Positions 10,001 through 18,483 are shown, counted from the first letter of the stretch. The stretch: 64,000 nucleotides of DNA from Gammaproteobacteria bacterium (GCA_022360445.1 JAKSCV010000033.1:36210-100209), one strand, 5' to 3'. Program-made: numbers and translations. Notes: generated from the letters alone by a model not told the origin.

Positions 10001-10839
10001 TCGAGTGCATCGCTGGCTTCGTCGATACTGGAAATTGCAAAGGCGGTTGTATTCAGAATGATGTGTGTTTGTGAGTCTTCGAGCAGTTGTTGGAGGACTT
10101 CCATGCACAGGGGGTCTTTCAGTGATGCGACAGCCACCGGTAAAGGGTTCAGACCCTTTTTCTGCAAGGCACGAATGAGCGCATCAATCACCGCTGTGTT
10201 ACCTGCCTGGAGATGCGCTCGATAAAACAGGATTGTTGCAGTTGGTTGATTGGGGTTCCACTGGACTTGCCAATCTGAAAGTTGGCAGGTTTGTAAGTCA
10301 GAGTGGTAGAGGCTCACTCGGGGTAGCGCAAGCGGTGGTCGGTATGGGGTGGGTTGATGGAAAAAGCAGGTCCTGATAAAGCCATACAGGGATTCAATAT
10401 TTTTGACTCCTCCTTCGCGGAGGTAGCGCCAGATTTGATCAGCTCCCTGGCTTGGAACGGTACTATGCTGAGTCAGCTCAGGGTCCGGTTTATCGTCCCC
10501 AGGCACTAAGACTAGTTTGATATTTTTTTTTCCGGCAATAGCCGCCAGTTGTTCAACGCCGTATGGCCAATAACCCTGTCCACCTAGGATGGAGGCAATG
10601 ATCAGCTTTGCGTGTTGCAGGACATCGTCAATATACAAGTCAACGGAGGCGTGTTGGCGCAAATGCATCAGATTAACCAGCCGCACAGAAGGGTAATCAT
10701 GGGGGAGTTGGCGCGCTAGCAAGGCGAGCTCTGTGTCGGCTGTAGAGAGGATGACGATTTCAGCAGGTGATTGTTCAATGCGGGCAATACCGGCGCTGTC
10801 GTCAATAAAACCACCGGGAACAGTTTTCAGTAAATGCAT
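7060..10839 (-). CDS. cobN: Cobaltochelatase large subunit CobN
   Basis: At 1259 residues this matches CobN/BchH-family subunits, which bind the tetrapyrrole and insert the metal. Family segments include ILANYPTREGRLGNGVGLDTP, HVGKHGSLEWLPGK and a C-terminal QGGMAAAVSTLSG with KTLKEEINRVVRSR-type sequence. It is the first gene of the minus-strand cobalamin operon; all following genes are spaced by at most 14 bases or overlap. The start is the ATG at 10839. About 100 bases separate it from the divergent chemoreceptor; that gap holds a 17-base palindrome and is too short for a cobalamin riboswitch. Confidence 0.95.
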   Translation of the reverse strand: MHLLKTVPGGFIDDSAGIARIEQSPAEIVILSTADTELALLARQLPHDYPSVRLVNLMHLRQHASVDLYIDDVLQHAKLIIASILGGQGYWPYGVEQLAAIAGKKNIKLVLVPGDDKPDPELTQHSTVPSQGADQIWRYLREGGVKNIESLYGFIRTCFFHQPTPYRPPLALPRVSLYHSDLQTCQLSDWQVQWNPNQPTATILFYRAHLQAGNTAVIDALIRALQKKGLNPLPVAVASLKDPLCMEVLQQLLEDSQTHIILNTTAFAISSIDEASDALEAPIPSSAPVLQVILAGSNRDAWDSSTLGLKPQDLAMNVSLPEVDGRIISRVVSFKELDTHNEQTQVDIAYYQPEIGRCEFVAELAKNWAALSNKANGDKKVALILANYPTREGRLGNGVGLDTPASVINILNRLNAQGYTLSDIPETGQQLMQRLTSGITNDLDTRALRPANFLLSLTDYTRYFNQLPEQNQQAVIDRWGVVESDPGLRDGHLPIAGFELGHVFIGIQPARGYNLDHYATYHDPDLVPPHSYLAFYFWLRHIFNADAILHVGKHGSLEWLPGKSLALSENCWPDLIFGPMPHIYPFIVNDPGEGSQAKRRTQAVIIDHMIPPLTRAESYGPLANLERLIDEYYHAQQLDPKRAKLLRREILEATRKHHLDEEITSQKTSPINDEETALNRLDAYLCELKEAQIRDGLHIFGQALAGDQWLDTTVALLRLPRQDGKAQNGSLIRALCQDFGFSTTFDPLNCQPEKPWRDQRPEVLTRICDTPWRSQGDTRERLEHLARQLLSEHDPSVLDTLPATAPIIQYAKSTLAALLQASTSNELSQCCHALDGQFVPAGPSGAPSRGRLDVLPTGRNFYSVDVRAVPTQTAWQLGLKSAQAFVERYLQEHGDFPTRLGLSVWGTSTMRTGGDDIAQAFALMGVRPVWSPGSHRVVDFEVMPIELLDRPRVDVTLRVSGFFRDAFMNIIKLYDAAVNKVAELDEPETQNPIRFRVQNRQRELETQGLPTEQAKQQARYHVFGSKPGAYGAGLQGLIDEGCWDKRSDLTDAYVNWGGYAYGQNSEGEAAHAAFRQRLGSLDAVLHNQDNREHDILDSDDYYQFQGGMAAAVSTLSGQEAPVYHMDHSLPEAPKARTLKEEINRVVRSRVINPKWLKGIKRHGYKGAFEMAATIDYLFAYDATARVVSDYQYQMVADHYLLDEANQQFMSDNNPAALKESTERLLEAIQRGLWENAGDYQEKLTSLLLALEHDQETGLE

Positions 10840-10880
10840 AGGTTTTCACGGTCAAGGCCCATTTTGGCTCTTGCATAATG

Positions 10881-10897
10881 TACTTTAATTTAAAGTA
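10881..10897. promoter_or_regulatory. Perfect palindrome between cobN and the divergent chemoreceptor
   Basis: TACTTTAA-T-TTAAAGTA is a perfect 8-base inverted repeat around one central base, 42 bases upstream of the cobN start and 60 bases upstream of the preferred chemoreceptor start. The position and symmetry suit an operator for a dimeric regulator controlling one or both genes. It does not match an operator that I know. The AT-rich sequence may also supply promoter elements. Confidence 0.4.
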
Positions 10898-10957
10898 TTT
10901 GTTTTAAAGGCCGAAGTTCAGGTTACTAACTTAAATTGTATGCAATGGACGAACGCC

Positions 10958-12568
10958 ATGAAACAACTTTCTATCCGTTACAAAATCCTTTCGGTTGCTG
11001 CTGTTGGAGTAATCGGCTTTTTCATTTATTTAGGTGCGAATTATGTTACGGGCAGCACAAATGTGAAGAGCATGGGAGGTGTTGTCAATAAACACTTCCC
11101 GATTTTACAGCAAGTCGATCAGGCGAAAGTGCGCGTTTTGCAAATTGAGGAGCTATATAAAGGTCTCGGTGCAAGTGGAGACATGGATTTATTAGAAAGT
11201 GCTCAGGAAAAGCGGCAAGAGTTTGTCAAGTTGATGAATGAAGTGGCCATTATAACTCCCGAGCTTGAAGGTAAAACGACCGCTGTAAAAAATAAACTGG
11301 AGCAGTGGGCGGATTCGGCGGAAACAATTTCTCGTGGCATGGCCGAGGGTACCCTTGATTTCTCGACGATTTCAGAAAAAGCCGATCAGATGGCGGCACT
11401 TAAGAAAGTGCTTGATACAGACCTGTCCGAGTTTCGTCAGAATCGGTACCTTGCCTTCAAAGGTGCGGTTGATTCGGCTATCAAAAATACAGAGTCAGCG
11501 CTTATGTTTGGCTTACTTATGGGTGTTGTCATGATTATCACTATGTCAGTCACGGCCATACTGATTACGGGTATGTTGATGAGAAACCTCAGTAATGTGA
11601 TTACATCAATGCGGGAAATCGCCGCAGGTGATGGTGATTTAACCCAACGAATTCAAACCAGCAGCAAAGATGAAATGGGTGACTTGGTTTTTTGTTTCAA
11701 CCAGGTCATGGACAATTTGCATGAGATTGTGAAGCAAACATCTCAGACGGCAGCACAGTTAGGTAACGAGTCTGAATCGTTATCGAGTGGGACTGTGCAA
11801 ACGGAACAACGCATGCAACAGCAACGGGAAGAAGTGGATGGATTGGCCTCTTCTATTAATGAAATGGGCGAAACTGTTAAAAATGTAGCTGCCAATGCGG
11901 CAAGTGCGGCTGATGCGGCTAATGACGCGAATAGGGATGCCTCCGATGGTCAAAATATTGTCGTGAGAGCGGTTGATTCCATCAATAAATTGGCAGAAGA
12001 AGTGGACCGGGGCACCTCTACTATCCAGCAGCTTGCTGATGACACGGTGCAGGTTGGGACGGTTTTGGATGTCATTGGTGGCATTGCAGAGCAAACGAAC
12101 TTATTGGCGCTCAATGCTGCCATTGAAGCTGCGCGGGCCGGTGAGCAGGGGCGAGGGTTTGCCGTTGTGGCTGATGAGGTTCGGACCTTGGCCTCGCGCA
12201 CTCAGGAGTCAACCCAGGAAATTCAAAACATGATTGAGAAGCTGCAATCAGGCGTGCAAGCCGCGGTCAGCGTGATGGAGTCGAGTAAAGAGCAGGCGAA
12301 ATCCAGTGTTGAGCAAGCGTCATCCGCAGGTGATGCCTTGACTTCCATTACAGGGAAAGTGTCTACAATCAAAGACATGAATATCCAGATTGCACAAGCT
12401 ACCGAGCAACAGGAGAGCCTCTCCAGCATTATTCAGGCTAACGCGAACAATATTTTGCAGATTACACAAGCGTCTTCTGATGCGGCCGAGCATTCATCGC
12501 AATCCAGTCAGGCACTTAATGACCTGGCCCATGAGTTGCTTGCGGTTGTGAGCAAGTTCAAAGCTTGA
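10958..12568 (+). CDS. Methyl-accepting chemotaxis protein
   Basis: A transmembrane chemoreceptor of about 536 residues: first membrane helix at residues 8-25, a periplasmic four-helix-type sensor of about 150 residues, a second membrane helix near 180-205, a HAMP domain with [11 protein letters not shown], and a cytoplasmic signalling domain with the hairpin tip sequence [24 protein letters not shown] near residue 380. The tip contacts CheW and CheA. I prefer the ATG at 10958, with GGA about 8 bases before it and the membrane helix starting right after; ATG 10940 is the alternative. A porin-like and a PstS-like gene follow, so an anion ligand is possible but unproven. Confidence 0.92.
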   Translation: MKQLSIRYKILSVAAVGVIGFFIYLGANYVTGSTNVKSMGGVVNKHFPILQQVDQAKVRVLQIEELYKGLGASGDMDLLESAQEKRQEFVKLMNEVAIITPELEGKTTAVKNKLEQWADSAETISRGMAEGTLDFSTISEKADQMAALKKVLDTDLSEFRQNRYLAFKGAVDSAIKNTESALMFGLLMGVVMIITMSVTAILITGMLMRNLSNVITSMREIAAGDGDLTQRIQTSSKDEMGDLVFCFNQVMDNLHEIVKQTSQTAAQLGNESESLSSGTVQTEQRMQQQREEVDGLASSINEMGETVKNVAANAASAADAANDANRDASDGQNIVVRAVDSINKLAEEVDRGTSTIQQLADDTVQVGTVLDVIGGIAEQTNLLALNAAIEAARAGEQGRGFAVVADEVRTLASRTQESTQEIQNMIEKLQSGVQAAVSVMESSKEQAKSSVEQASSAGDALTSITGKVSTIKDMNIQIAQATEQQESLSSIIQANANNILQITQASSDAAEHSSQSSQALNDLAHELLAVVSKFKA

Positions 12569-12591
12569 ACTGTGAATAGGGAGATTTAAGT

Positions 12592-13641
12592 ATGAAAGTA
12601 AGGGATAGAAAAACACTCCGTGTTATTGCAACTTTTTTATTGGCACTGCCCGTGACGTTACTGGCTAATGAAGATTTATCCATTAACGGTTTTTTAAGTG
12701 TTGGCGCATCAAAAAGTGACGCTGATGCGGTTTATTATGAAGGGATTGCCGATGAGGTCAGTTTTGAGCCCGATACGGTTGTTGGTGTTCAATTCTCAGC
12801 ACCGGTTACGGAAATGGTGAGTTTTACTACACAGCTTCTTGCAAGCGGTAACAAGGATACTTATGACTTAGCTGCCGACTGGGCTTATGCGGACTTCTCG
12901 GTAGGAGACAGTGCATCTATTCGAGCAGGGCGTGTAAAACTCCCTGTCTTTATGGCTTCTGAGTACCTTGAAGTGGGCGCTGCCTATCCTTGGGTCCGGC
13001 CACCGGAAGAAGTGTACTCGGTGGTGCCTGTGTCGGCATTTTCAGGTGTCAGTGCACACTATACTGGAAATTTTGGCAATTTTGATTTTTCGATAGAGCC
13101 TTACTACGGGTCACATACAGAAGATATTCCGCAGCCAACGGGTGTCTTGTCATCAACAGTCAGAGGATTTACCGGAGCAAGTCTTACGCTTGGAAATGAC
13201 GTGTTCACGCTTCGAGCGGGAGGGCTTCAAGGACAGTTGACAATACCAGAAGTGGGTTTAGACGACGAGGAGTTGTCGTTATTTAGCGTTGGGGCCCGTA
13301 TTGATTGGGAAAATGTACTCATTCTATCGGAATACGCAAGTAGAGATATTCCTGGCATTGTCGCAGATTCAGAGGGCTGGTACGCTATGTTGGGTTACCG
13401 GGCCGGCAAGTTTTTGCCGCATGTAACGGTTGCGCAACTTGACACCGATGAAGTTACACCTTTGGCACAAAAACAAAAATCAACAACAGTGGGTGTCCAA
13501 TATCAACTCGATTACTCCACTTTGCTAAAAGTGGAGTGGAAAAATATCGAGCTACAGGAAGGTTCAGCAGGTTTGTTTTCGACCCTACCGAGTGACGATA
13601 AAATCAGTATTTTCAGCGCCAGCGTTGATCTGACCTTCTAA
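12592..13641 (+). CDS. Porin-like outer-membrane beta-barrel protein
   Basis: A 349-residue protein with a signal peptide (cleavage likely after LLA near residue 25), alternating hydrophobic/polar strands through its length, and a C-terminal phenylalanine in SASVDLTF, the signature of BAM-inserted barrels. It has an RxGRVKLP segment near residue 105 seen in several trimeric porin-like proteins. GGGAG lies 9 bases before the ATG. It starts 23 bases after the chemoreceptor and 16 bases before the PstS-like gene, so the three probably form one operon. The substrate is unknown. Confidence 0.75.
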   Translation: MKVRDRKTLRVIATFLLALPVTLLANEDLSINGFLSVGASKSDADAVYYEGIADEVSFEPDTVVGVQFSAPVTEMVSFTTQLLASGNKDTYDLAADWAYADFSVGDSASIRAGRVKLPVFMASEYLEVGAAYPWVRPPEEVYSVVPVSAFSGVSAHYTGNFGNFDFSIEPYYGSHTEDIPQPTGVLSSTVRGFTGASLTLGNDVFTLRAGGLQGQLTIPEVGLDDEELSLFSVGARIDWENVLILSEYASRDIPGIVADSEGWYAMLGYRAGKFLPHVTVAQLDTDEVTPLAQKQKSTTVGVQYQLDYSTLLKVEWKNIELQEGSAGLFSTLPSDDKISIFSASVDLTF

Positions 13642-13657
13642 AGGAGTGAGAAATCTC

Positions 13658-14095
13658 ATGAAAACGATGAAGCTAAAATCATTACTATTGGGTCTGACAT
13701 TTACGCTGGGGTTGATCACGTTTCCTTTACAGGCAGGTGTTGTTGTTATTGGCCATGTAAGTAACAATGCTAGCTTGGATAGCAAGCAGATTGCACGGAT
13801 CTTTCTAGGTAAAGCCACGAAGTTTCCAGGTGGAGCAAAAGCGGCACCGGTCGATCAGGCACCAGGAAGTGCAGCCCGAACCGACTTTTATAACAAAGTT
13901 GTGGGTAAGGGCGAGGCAAAAGTCAAAGCGTATTGGAATCAACGCATTTTTGCAGGAAAGGGAAAAGGGCGTCCAAAAGAAATTGGTGATGGGGCTGCGG
14001 TGAAAAGCTGGGTCTCAAGTCATCCGAAGGCTATTGGCTACATTGACAGCAGCCTGGTGGATGACTCCGTTAAAGTGTTATTTTCTGCTGATTAA
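13658..14095 (+). CDS. Short PstS-like periplasmic substrate-binding protein
   Basis: A secreted protein of about 145 residues with a signal peptide ending near FPLQAG. It then shows the PBP-like core: a start VVVIGHVSNNASLDSKQI, then IFLGKATKFPGG and a C-terminal half with VSSHPKAIGYIDSSLV. Short proteins of this kind are annotated as phosphate ABC-transporter-like binding proteins, but no permease or ATPase is present. I chose the ATG at 13658 because AAGGAG lies 10 bases before it; an upstream GTG at 13646 overlaps that site. With the chemoreceptor and porin it may form an anion-sensing unit. Confidence 0.68.
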   Translation: MKTMKLKSLLLGLTFTLGLITFPLQAGVVVIGHVSNNASLDSKQIARIFLGKATKFPGGAKAAPVDQAPGSAARTDFYNKVVGKGEAKVKAYWNQRIFAGKGKGRPKEIGDGAAVKSWVSSHPKAIGYIDSSLVDDSVKVLFSAD

Positions 14096-14101
14096 TCCTG
14101 T

Positions 14102-14124
14102 CGGGAGGCGGTGCCCGCCTCCCG
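14102..14124. terminator. GC-rich hairpin between convergent genes
   Basis: CGGGAGGCG and CGCCTCCCG form a perfect 9-base stem around a 5-base loop, 6 bases after the PstS-like gene stop and 22 bases beyond the stop of the convergent lyase gene. There is no U-run on either strand, so intrinsic termination would be weak; transcript-end protection is another possibility. Confidence 0.5.
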
Positions 14125-14146
14125 TCAAAGCTACGAAATGCTTCTG

Positions 14147-15058
14147 TTACATACCAATTAAGTCTGCTCTTTCAACAATATTTTGTTGAATACGTACAGA
14201 AGCCGCGTCGACCAGTACACCATCAACAGAAATAGCGCCAATACCTTTGGCCTCTGCTTCCGCATAAGCTTCTGAAAGTTTTCTCGCCATATCTACTGCC
14301 TCTTGCTCTGGCGAAAAAATTTCTAACGCCGGTTGAACCTGTGCTGGATGAATGGCCCATTTTCCCGCGCAGCCAAGGAGCTGAGCACGCTTGCATTCAG
14401 TCCGGTAACCGGGCTCATCTTTGAAGTTGCCGAAAGGACCGTCGATGGGGTCAACACCTGCAGCTTTCGCCGCAATCACCATTTTGTAACGGGGGTAGTG
14501 CCAGATATCTCCAGGATAATCAACGGTGCCGCCAATGGCGCGAATATCGATTCCCTGAGAAGCTGAATAATCGCCCATACCGAAAATCATAGCTTCAAGG
14601 CGCTCAGAAGAAAAGGCAATGTCATCAACGTTCATCATGGCCTCGACTTCTTCAATTAATATCTCGATACCAATCCGGTTTTTGATACCCAGATCCATCT
14701 CAAGTTGTTTGAGCAATGTTTCTACCCAAAGCACATCTCGTGCATATTTAACTTTAGGGATCATAAAGGTATCGATGTATTCACCCGCTTCTTTGACCAG
14801 GTCGATGATGTCACCATAGGCATAAGGTGTTTCAAGGTCGTTGATGCGAACGCAGCGAACGGTTTTCCCCCAGTCTCCCTTCTTAAGGGCGTCAATAATT
14901 TTTTTCCGGGCATCTTTTTTGGCACTGGGTGCGACAGCATCCTCCAGGTCCAGGAAAACATGATCGGCAGTACCTGCGATGGCTTTGGCCATTTTATTTT
15001 CATCACTACCGGGAACCGCCAGCTGCGAGCGTCTTAAACGTTTTGGTTTTGTGTACAT
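14147..15058 (-). CDS. Malyl-CoA / beta-methylmalyl-CoA lyase-like enzyme (HpcH/CitE family)
   Basis: A 303-residue TIM-barrel lyase. Metal- and CoA-site segments include FLDLEDAVAP near residue 35, RINDLETP near 70, IEILIEEVEA near 130, and the DGPFGNFKDEPGY and GKWAIHPAQV segments near 205 and 232. The last two are hallmarks, as I recall them, of L-malyl-CoA/beta-methylmalyl-CoA lyases more than of citrate lyase beta subunits. Expected reactions are reversible cleavage of beta-methylmalyl-CoA to glyoxylate and propionyl-CoA, or of citramalyl-CoA to acetyl-CoA and pyruvate. It ends an operon of CoA-ester enzymes, 16 bases after the CoA-transferase gene. Confidence 0.85.
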   Translation of the reverse strand: MYTKPKRLRRSQLAVPGSDENKMAKAIAGTADHVFLDLEDAVAPSAKKDARKKIIDALKKGDWGKTVRCVRINDLETPYAYGDIIDLVKEAGEYIDTFMIPKVKYARDVLWVETLLKQLEMDLGIKNRIGIEILIEEVEAMMNVDDIAFSSERLEAMIFGMGDYSASQGIDIRAIGGTVDYPGDIWHYPRYKMVIAAKAAGVDPIDGPFGNFKDEPGYRTECKRAQLLGCAGKWAIHPAQVQPALEIFSPEQEAVDMARKLSEAYAEAEAKGIGAISVDGVLVDAASVRIQQNIVERADLIGM

Positions 15059-15074
15059 AAGCTTCTACTTTCCC

Positions 15075-16319
15075 CTAGTTGATGGCGCCATTTTTTCTGT
15101 AAGTGAGAATTTCCTCATTGGTGAGATTAAATTCCCGCAGGACTTCCGCAGTGTGTTCTCCCAGTAGAGGGCCTCTTCCTCGAACGCCAGATTCGGTTTT
15201 GCTGGTTGAAATTGCTGAGCCGGCAATGGTGACTGGAGTGTCAGCACCAGGCTGTTCGACTTCTACCAACATGTTGCGTATTTTGAAGTGTTCGTCGTTA
15301 AAGATATCTTCAATATTGTTGACAGGTCCAAAGGGGACCAGAGTGCCAAGCTGTTGAGCCAGTTCAGACTTCGTCTGTTGTCGAGTCCATTCACTGACCA
15401 TGTTGTTCACCTCTGTTCTTCTCTCTGAACGGGAAGCATTGAGTGCATAGCGGTCATCAGTCCCTAGCTCAGGTACGCCCATTTTTTCAGTCAAAATGAC
15501 CCAGAAATGATCCGATGGACATCCGATAGTGACCCAACCGTCCTTAACTGGGAACAGCCCAAAAGGGCACAACATGGGGTGTGCGTTTCCCTCTGGCCCA
15601 GGAATAATATTTTGATAACTGTATTGGTAGACAATGCGCTCACATAAGGAGAGTACGCTGTCTGTCATAGATACATCGAGAAATTGCCCCTGTCCTGTGC
15701 GCTCGGCATGATATACGGCCGCGAGAATACCGAAGGCATTGAGAGCTCCCGGGAAAATATCACCGACACCGGGGCCTATCTTAATCGGCTGAGGATTGTC
15801 AGGCCCTGGGCCTGTAATGCCCATGATGCCCCCCATGGCTTGGGAAACAACATCGTAAGCGGGCCAGGTTTCATAAGGCGACTCGCCAAGTCGCTTGTCA
15901 CCGAAGCCCCGAATGGTTGCGTAAACAAGTTTAGGGTTAATTTTTGCAAGTGTTTCGTAGGAAAGCCCTAGTCTTTCCATGACGCCTGACCGAAAGTTTT
16001 CGACCAGAACATCGGCCTCTTTGACGAGGCGTTTGAGTAGTGATTTTCCTTCTTCTTTTTTCAGGTCAATGACCATGCTGCGTTTGCCACGGTTGATGCT
16101 GGCAAAATAGCCACCGAATGTTTCATGCTCCCGGCTGGTTTTAAACGGCCCCATCGGGCGTGTAACATCACCCGTTGGGGGTTCAACTTTGATGACATCG
16201 GCACCCTGATCGGCCATTAACATGGTGCCGTAAGGGCCAGATAACATTAATGTGAGGTCAAGGACTCTTAGGCCTTCCAGTGCTCCGCCTTTCGGTGCGC
16301 CTGAGATTGCTCCCTTCAT
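15075..16319 (-). CDS. Class III CoA transferase (CaiB/BaiF family), possibly mesaconyl-CoA C1-C4 transferase
   Basis: A 414-residue family III CoA transferase. The N-terminal GLRVLDLT(x)MLSGPYGTMLMAD segment, ADVIKVEPP, the RGKRSMVIDLKKEEG stretch, and the catalytic aspartate in DVSMTDSVLSL near residue 210 are all present. Between a lyase and hotdog hydratases, a plausible job is the intramolecular mesaconyl-CoA C1-to-C4 transfer of the 3-hydroxypropionate bi-cycle, but other dicarboxylic acid CoA transfers (for example itaconate) fit the family equally. It overlaps the upstream MaoC gene by 4 bases (ATGA), indicating coupled translation. Confidence 0.85.
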   Translation of the reverse strand: MKGAISGAPKGGALEGLRVLDLTLMLSGPYGTMLMADQGADVIKVEPPTGDVTRPMGPFKTSREHETFGGYFASINRGKRSMVIDLKKEEGKSLLKRLVKEADVLVENFRSGVMERLGLSYETLAKINPKLVYATIRGFGDKRLGESPYETWPAYDVVSQAMGGIMGITGPGPDNPQPIKIGPGVGDIFPGALNAFGILAAVYHAERTGQGQFLDVSMTDSVLSLCERIVYQYSYQNIIPGPEGNAHPMLCPFGLFPVKDGWVTIGCPSDHFWVILTEKMGVPELGTDDRYALNASRSERRTEVNNMVSEWTRQQTKSELAQQLGTLVPFGPVNNIEDIFNDEHFKIRNMLVEVEQPGADTPVTIAGSAISTSKTESGVRGRGPLLGEHTAEVLREFNLTNEEILTYRKNGAIN

Positions 16320-16795
16320 TGATTACCCCAGTGGCTGCGTCGCTTAACTAAAGTGCGTCGTTCACCTTCAAATACAATATCGTTATTTTGGTTGACGCCC
16401 CAATGTTTGAAATGGACTTCACCGGCATCTTCCCGGTCTGCATCTTTTACAGCGAGTACCTCAGTGTAGCCATACAGGGTGTCGTCATGACAGACGGGGA
16501 CTTTGAAGCGGATTTTATTCAAGCCAAGCTCGGCTAAGGCATTTTCGCTGGTGTCCTGGCTTGCCAGTCCGATGATAAGGGAAGCGGTGCAACCACCGAA
16601 TGTAATACGCTTTCCAAAGCGTGTTTTTTCCATGATGTGTTCGTTGAAGTGACCTTGGGCTGTGTTCATCACCAGGTTTGTGATGAGCACGTTTTCAAGT
16701 TCAGAGACGGTTTTCCCCCGCGCATGTTTGATGACTTCACCCGGTGTGAAATCTTCAAAGTAATTGTCGTTGCCCGTAAGTGCTGAAACGTTCAT
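16316..16795 (-). CDS. MaoC-like hotdog dehydratase resembling the C-terminal half of mesaconyl-CoA hydratase
   Basis: A single hotdog domain of 159 residues. NYFEDFTPGEVI near residue 11 is followed by TAQGHFNEHIM near 46 and a FGKRITFGG loop, giving a histidine and asparagine at the hydratase-2 active-site position. The TAQGHFNEH...RFGKRITFGG sequence resembles what I remember of the C-terminal half of Rhodobacter-type mesaconyl-CoA hydratase (Mch), which is a two-hotdog protein. A second single-hotdog protein resembling the other half is encoded at 17978-18472. It overlaps the CoA-transferase gene by 4 bases. The substrate is inferred. Confidence 0.75.
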   Translation of the reverse strand: MNVSALTGNDNYFEDFTPGEVIKHARGKTVSELENVLITNLVMNTAQGHFNEHIMEKTRFGKRITFGGCTASLIIGLASQDTSENALAELGLNKIRFKVPVCHDDTLYGYTEVLAVKDADREDAGEVHFKHWGVNQNNDIVFEGERRTLVKRRSHWGNQ

Positions 16796-16814
16796 TCGGA
16801 TCTGTCCAGGTAAG

Positions 16815-17981
16815 TTAATCGAATTTACTCTTGCCGAGTAGGTGATCAGAGATAATGCGCAGTTGAATTTCGGAGGTGCCTTCGAAGATTTTGGTTAGCT
16901 TGGCATCACGCCAGTAGCGTTCAATTGCGTGGAGATGGGTGTAACCGGCCCCCCCAAAAATTTGTAATGCTTCGCTGGTGACACGTTCGGCCATTTCGGA
17001 GGCAAAATATTTGGACATGCCCGCTTCCTTATCGCAACGGCCACCCTGATCCACTTTTTCGCAAACGGAGTAGTTCAGTTGGCGGGCTGCTTCAATTTCA
17101 GTGGCCATTTTGGCCAGTTTGAAACGCGTGACCTGGAAGTCACCAATCGGACGGCCGAACTGGGACCGCTCCTTGACGTAGGCCAGTGTGTCATCAAGCG
17201 CACCCTGGGCCAAACCAATGGCACGTGCTGCGGTATGTGCTCGGGCCGTGACTAAAAAGTCACCCATGGCGTAAAAGGCTTTGCCTTCTTCTCCAATCAT
17301 GTCGTCATTGGATACACGCACATTATCAAAATAAAGTTCCCAGGTTTTCCAGCCAAAATAACCGATTTTGGGGATGGGACTGCCTTGTACCCCTTTTGGT
17401 AACTCGCCTCTGGGTTTGTCGACCTTGAAGAAGGTTAAACCTTTGTGTTTTGCTTGGGGGTCAACTTCTGGGTTGGTGCGGGTGAGTACCAGAATGTAAT
17501 CGGAACCGTCAGCAAAGGTGCACCAGTATTTGTTGCCAGTAATAAGCCAGTCGTCGCCATCGCGCACAGCACGGCAGGTGACATTCGCAACATCTGAGCC
17601 CGCATTGGGCTCAGATAGTGAGGCCGCTGCGAGTAATTCGCCTGTAGCAATTTTTGGCAGGAAAGCTTTCTTTTGTCCTTCTGACATGGTTTTTGCGCCA
17701 ATCATGCCATTTCCACGGGCAATAAGGCTGGCAACGCTCATCCAGCTGCGGGAAAGTTCTTCTGTAATTAAGCAGTATTCAAAGCATCCCAGCCCCATGC
17801 CGCCATACTCTTCGGGAATGGTGATGCCAAAGTAACCCATGTCGGCAAGCTTGTGACGTAGTTCTTCAGGAATGTCGCCCTTTTCAGGGTCAAGCTTATT
17901 GGCAACCGGGAGTACTTCGTTGATGGAAAACTGGTGAGCGACGTCTTTAATCATTTGCCGCTCTTCGGTCATATAATTCAT
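16815..17981 (-). CDS. Acyl-CoA dehydrogenase
   Basis: A standard 388-residue flavin acyl-CoA dehydrogenase. FAD/substrate-loop segments include SLSEPNAGSD near residue 117 and ITGNKYWCTFADGSDY near 146. The catalytic base is the glutamate in KIFEGTSEIQ near 367. Position between two half-size hotdog genes suggests a branched C5-dicarboxylyl-CoA such as methylsuccinyl-CoA (giving mesaconyl-CoA), but dedicated methylsuccinyl-CoA dehydrogenases that I know are longer (about 550 residues), so the substrate stays open. The stop lies 19 bases before the next MaoC gene and its start overlaps the previous one by 4 bases. Confidence 0.88.
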   Translation of the reverse strand: MNYMTEERQMIKDVAHQFSINEVLPVANKLDPEKGDIPEELRHKLADMGYFGITIPEEYGGMGLGCFEYCLITEELSRSWMSVASLIARGNGMIGAKTMSEGQKKAFLPKIATGELLAAASLSEPNAGSDVANVTCRAVRDGDDWLITGNKYWCTFADGSDYILVLTRTNPEVDPQAKHKGLTFFKVDKPRGELPKGVQGSPIPKIGYFGWKTWELYFDNVRVSNDDMIGEEGKAFYAMGDFLVTARAHTAARAIGLAQGALDDTLAYVKERSQFGRPIGDFQVTRFKLAKMATEIEAARQLNYSVCEKVDQGGRCDKEAGMSKYFASEMAERVTSEALQIFGGAGYTHLHAIERYWRDAKLTKIFEGTSEIQLRIISDHLLGKSKFD

Positions 17982-18472
17982 AGGATACCTGCTCCTTTTT
18001 TGCTGACCATGTTGGTCCGCTTAAATTCAATAACACGGTCGCCTTTTTGATTGAACCCTTGTGTATGCCAGGTCACAATGCCGACGTCGGAGTTTTTTTC
18101 AGACTCCCGTTTGTTGATCACCTCAGAGCGGGCGGTGAGTGTGTCGTCTGGATACACGTGGCCTTCAAAGGTGAGGTCATCAACGCCCAAAAAGGCGCCT
18201 CCAGCTTCACTTAAATCTTCAACGCTCAAGCCAAAAACGGTTCCAAAGACGATCATCGGGTTGAGTACAATGCTTTTGTGCCCATGTGCTTTTGCATACT
18301 CAGCATTGAAGTAAAGCGGGTTTGCTTGAATAGTGAGTGTCGAGAAAAGCGAGTTATCGCTTTCGTTGAGAGTTCGGCCCCAGTGGTGCTCAAAGACTTG
18401 TCCAAGCTCAAATTCTTCATAGAAGTGGCCTTTGGGTCGGAGTTTGGCTTTGGTTAAAAAGATATCTGTCAT
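17978..18472 (-). CDS. MaoC-like hotdog protein resembling the N-terminal half of mesaconyl-CoA hydratase
   Basis: A 164-residue single hotdog domain: GHFYEEFELGQVFEHHWGR near residue 15, then QANPLYFNAEYAKAHG near 48 where the usual hydratase histidine is replaced, then YPDDTLTARSEVINKR near 107. The sequence resembles the first, non-catalytic hotdog of two-domain mesaconyl-CoA hydratase as I recall it. It probably pairs with the product of the gene at 16316-16795, which keeps the histidine. It overlaps the dehydrogenase start (ATGA) and follows the PrpD gene by 11 bases. Confidence 0.75.
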   Translation of the reverse strand: MTDIFLTKAKLRPKGHFYEEFELGQVFEHHWGRTLNESDNSLFSTLTIQANPLYFNAEYAKAHGHKSIVLNPMIVFGTVFGLSVEDLSEAGGAFLGVDDLTFEGHVYPDDTLTARSEVINKRESEKNSDVGIVTWHTQGFNQKGDRVIEFKRTNMVSKKGAGIL

Positions 18473-18483
18473 GTAATCATCCG

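Noticed and set aside
10840..10957. Possible cobalamin riboswitch upstream of cobN
   Set aside because: Only about 100 bases separate cobN and the divergent gene, and I see no B12-box-like core; the space is too small.
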